In this document: in pieces, positions 61,301-64,000 of the stretch | How the letters are laid out: every line of letters begins with the position of its first letter | How positions within the stretch are numbered: position 1 is the stretch's first letter | Assembly (NCBI GenBank): GCA_008477525.1 | Contig: SPDT01000002.1 | Coordinates: 1,178,001 to 1,242,000 of the forward strand | Origin: Hypomyces perniciosus | Taxonomy: Eukaryota > Ascomycota > Sordariomycetes > Hypocreales > Hypocreaceae | Reading direction: 5' to 3' | DNA length: 64,000 nucleotides | Position numbers and translations under genes: made by a program | Notes under the pieces: model-generated | Seen by the model: only the letters and a program-made list of their open reading frames with translations | The model's database searches: none | What the model was told of the DNA's origin: nothing

Positions 61301-62572
61301 ACCTATGGACATACCGGAGTTGACACCACAAGAGTAGCAAGTACATACAATCAAGTGTCAAGTCAACTCGTTGATGTGGTATCGACAGGTTGTGCGGTGC
61401 CCTCATCTGTAAGTCTGGCTGCCTGTCCATTCGCGGTACATGGGCCTGCTCAATCATAGAGAGGGACCAAGTAACGATTCACTGTTTAGCTGTGCCTCAC
61501 GAGACTCGGTATGAGTAAGTAGACGTTGACGAGGCTAGTGGCATGACTCGATGGAGAGGGCTGTTTCCACGGACTATGAGGATGAAGTTCACTGATGCTC
61601 TCCTCAGACACATTGCTCTCTACACTCTCCCTGCAGTACTTGCAGGTTTGCAGTCGATGTAAGTAAGTGCTGTGACCTGTCCGTTGGTCAGTGAGTGGCG
61701 GATCAGTCTAGCTCTGGAAGTCGAGATTCCGTGTTATTCCAAATCTATTTGCACAAAAAATATCGACAAATAGGAGCTGGAGCCGGATCAGCACTAATAA
61801 ATATCGCATAATCCATAGTTGAGGTGTGCGTGGTGAATGATGATTCCTGCTGTGAGACATCCATTGACGCATCTTGGCGACTCGGTGAGATGGCCAAGGT
61901 GTTTGCCGTCTTGGTTTCTTGCAGCAGCACTTGGGAAGTTGTCAGATTTTCTTTTGCTCAACGTATTTTTAGGGTATTCACACGTAAGATAGGTAGGATA
62001 AGCTTATGAAGCTTCCAATCAAGCATGTTGTAGGCAGCACGAGTGTCGTAGAATCACCCCAGTCATCTTATAGGTGGCCTGTAGGGCAGAAATCGTTCAC
62101 AGAGCAGTGAGCACCAGGTCTCACACATCGGGGCATCCGTCCCGCCTGCTGTGGGGGCGGGATATGATGACACGCAAGAGTGATAAATGACCACCCCAAA
62201 ATAATGTTTGCATCGTGAAGATGTTTCTCTTATGTATATACATGACGGCGATGATGATCAGTACCTACCTACCTATATAAGGATCGCAGGCCGTGTCCGG
62301 CAGGCTTCGGCAGAGAACGGCCTCCGATGCTCCGGCTCCGGCGTTTAGACAGCCGAGAGCTCCTACACCGGCTCGGCTTTAGGGGGATTAACCGAGGATA
62401 GCGCGACGGCATGCAGCGGCTCAAGAGACAGGATAGTTGGAAAATCAACAGTACGAGGCGCTGAAGAGCTGGACATTCACCTTTCTTCTCCCCTTCATCG
62501 CCGCAAAAACGCCTTTGAGGGTGTCAATTGTGCCTGTCCAAGCACGCCGTTTGCTCCTCGTTGTCTCCAATC
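58398..62572. other. 4.2-kb divergent intergenic region between cryptochrome and PrpD-type gene
   Basis: No gene is supported. About twenty open frames of 60-160 codons overlap one another on both strands. None has a domain motif or splice pattern that survives, including 59684-60160 (-), 60911-61354 (-) and 61082-61459 (+). A TCCCTCT run lies at 59703-59742. CCTACCTACC and a GC-rich patch with repeated CTCCGG/CCGG (62290-62410) lie in the presumed promoter of the downstream gene. The length is unusual in this otherwise compact part; a long non-coding RNA or extended promoter is possible but not shown. Confidence 0.5.
59703..59742. repeat. TCCCTCT low-complexity run
   Basis: Five units of CCCTCTT/CCTCTTC in a row on the + strand. 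Confidence 0.8.
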
Positions 62573-64000
62573 ATGTCTGCCGTCTGCCGAAGCCTGCGGA
62601 CAGCGTCCAGACTGCGCGTCCAATCGCGTGTTGCTGTCCCAGTTGGGGGTGCTTGCTCGGCCTCTATCGGAGCCGGTCGCTTTGCTACCTCTGCTCTTAT
62701 TTCTACTCCTTCGCGCAGCAACTTTTCGACCTCCGTGTCCAGACTTTCCAACGCACCCGCCATGGCGACCTCAGCGAGAGAATACGACCCTGAAATCAAG
62801 GATATTGCCGACTATGTCGCCAATAAGACCATTGACTCGGAACTAGCTGTAAGCATCACCTGTTCTGTTCTCTGGCTTGCAACAGCCCCTCACTTCGAAC
62901 CCCTCCATCTTTCTTATATGCAACACAAACACCCATATCAACACAACATGCTGACCACAAGTCTTTTCGTCTATAGTTCGACACGGCTCGATGGATCCTC
63001 CTCGATACCTTGGGCTGCGGTCTTGAGGGCCTGCGGTTCAAGGAGTGCGCCAAGCTGCTTGGTCCCATTGTCCCCGGCACAGTCGTCCCCAATGGCACCA
63101 AGGTTCCTGGCACCCCCTTCGTGCTGGATCCCGTCAATGGCGCTTTCAACATTGGTGCTATGATCCGATGGCTCGACTTCAACGACTGCTGGCTGGCTGC
63201 TGAGTGGGGTCACCCCTCTGACAACTTGGGCGCCATTCTGGCTGTCGCTGACTGGGTAAACCGCACCAACAAGGCCGGCGGCAACCTCGCTGGAGGCAAG
63301 ATCTTCACCATCCAAGATGTTCTCGAGGCTATGATCAAGGCCCACGAGATCCAGGGCTGCCTGGCTCTGCTGAACTCGTACAACAAGGTCGGTCTTGACC
63401 ATGTTGTCCTGGTCAAGGTCGCCAGTACCGCTGTCGTCTCCAAGATGCTGGGCCTCAGCGAGAAGCAGATTGCCGACGCTGTGACCCAGGCTTGGGTTGA
63501 CGGCCAGAGCCTGCGAACCTACCGCCACAGCCCCAACACCATGTCCCGCAAGTCGTGGGCTGCCGGTGATGCTTGCCAGCGCGCCGTCAACCTGGCTCTC
63601 AAGGTCATGAAGGGCGAGACTGGTGTCCCTACGGTTCTGTCTGCTCCTACCTGGGGCTTCTACGATGTCCTGTTCAAGGGCAAGAAGTTTGAGTTCCAGC
63701 GTCCTTATGGCAGCTACGTCATGGAGAACGTTCTCTTCAAGGTCTCCTACCCTGGTATGTTTATTCTCTAGTCCTTTTGAATTCGTGAAGCAGAAGACTG
63801 ACGAGAGTAATAGCCGAGTTCCACTCCCAGACCGCCGTTGAGGCCTCTGAGAAGATCCACCACCAGCTCAAGGCCCTGGGCAAGTCCGCCGCCGATATCA
63901 AGGCCATCACCTGCCGAACCCACGAGGCCTGCATCCGCATCATCGACAAGCAGTTCAAGCCCATGGACAACTTCGCCGACCGTGACCACTGCATCCAGTA
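62573..64000 (+). CDS. 2-methylcitrate dehydratase (PrpD/MmgE family), mitochondrial, 5' part
   Basis: Exons 62573-62848, 62977-63754 and 63814 to beyond 64000; the 3' end is outside the window. It dehydrates 2-methylcitrate to 2-methyl-cis-aconitate in the methylcitrate cycle, which removes toxic propionyl-CoA in mitochondria. The first 60 residues are Arg/Ser/Ala-rich without acids ([28 protein letters not shown]), a clear mitochondrial presequence. PrpD motifs follow: [19 protein letters not shown], a block starting [41 protein letters not shown] and [15 protein letters not shown] chose the ATG at 62573; an in-frame ATG 45 bases upstream would give a less typical start. A GC-rich patch with repeated CCGG lies 160-280 bases upstream. 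No other methylcitrate-cycle gene is in the window. Confidence 0.95.

Noticed and set aside
61082..61459. 125-codon frame
   Set aside because: No motif, and the opposite strand is open for 147 codons over much of the same stretch; neither stands out.

Overview
The window looks like a chromosome segment of a filamentous ascomycete (Pezizomycotina; by gene content most likely Sordariomycetes/Hypocreales, which is an inference). Evidence: short GT-AG introns of about 43-119 bp in most genes, a Rac GTPase, a DASH cryptochrome, a CFEM-like cell-wall protein, a mitochondrial 2-methylcitrate dehydratase, and a block of DNA carrying the imprint of repeat-induced point mutation (RIP). The window has two halves of very different character.

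Positions 1 to about 36,300 form an extremely AT-rich, gene-free transposon island in which CpA and TpG are scarce and former Gln and Trp codons are stops. Direct repeats and target-site duplications resolve most of it into nested insertions. A small inverted-repeat element (E, 3186-3235 plus 36291-36503) was split by a Ty3/gypsy chromodomain element (D, 3236-36290, LTRs about 408 bp, duplication CTGAG). D was split by a second gypsy element (C, about 10314-35627). C was split twice: by a gypsy element on the minus strand (B, 17007-24766, LTRs 262 bp, duplication ATAGA) and by a Ty1/copia element (A, 27915-34497, LTRs 580 bp). B was split by a 617-bp inverted-repeat element (F, 22442-23058) with a 10-bp duplication; a broken copy of the same family lies at about 2125-2838. 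Positions 1-2124 are RIP-degraded DNA I could not identify.

Positions 36,504-39,255 are a transition zone with a carboxylesterase fragment, a possible 68-codon gene and a small inverted-repeat element. From 39,256 on, the sequence is ordinary gene-bearing DNA: a single-exon secreted protein (+), rac1 (+), a Nop6-like RRM protein (-), an anion/vitamin-type MFS transporter (+), a CFEM-like GPI-anchored protein (-), Cms1 (-), a second MFS transporter (+), a DASH cryptochrome (-) and, running off the right edge, 2-methylcitrate dehydratase (+). These genes do not form an obvious pathway. Two (Nop6, Cms1) serve ribosome assembly, two are membrane transporters, and two encode exported proteins. I see no tRNA, rRNA or CRISPR. 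I found no convincing new enzymatic system; the most informative structure is the fully nested transposon stack and what it says about the order and strength of RIP.
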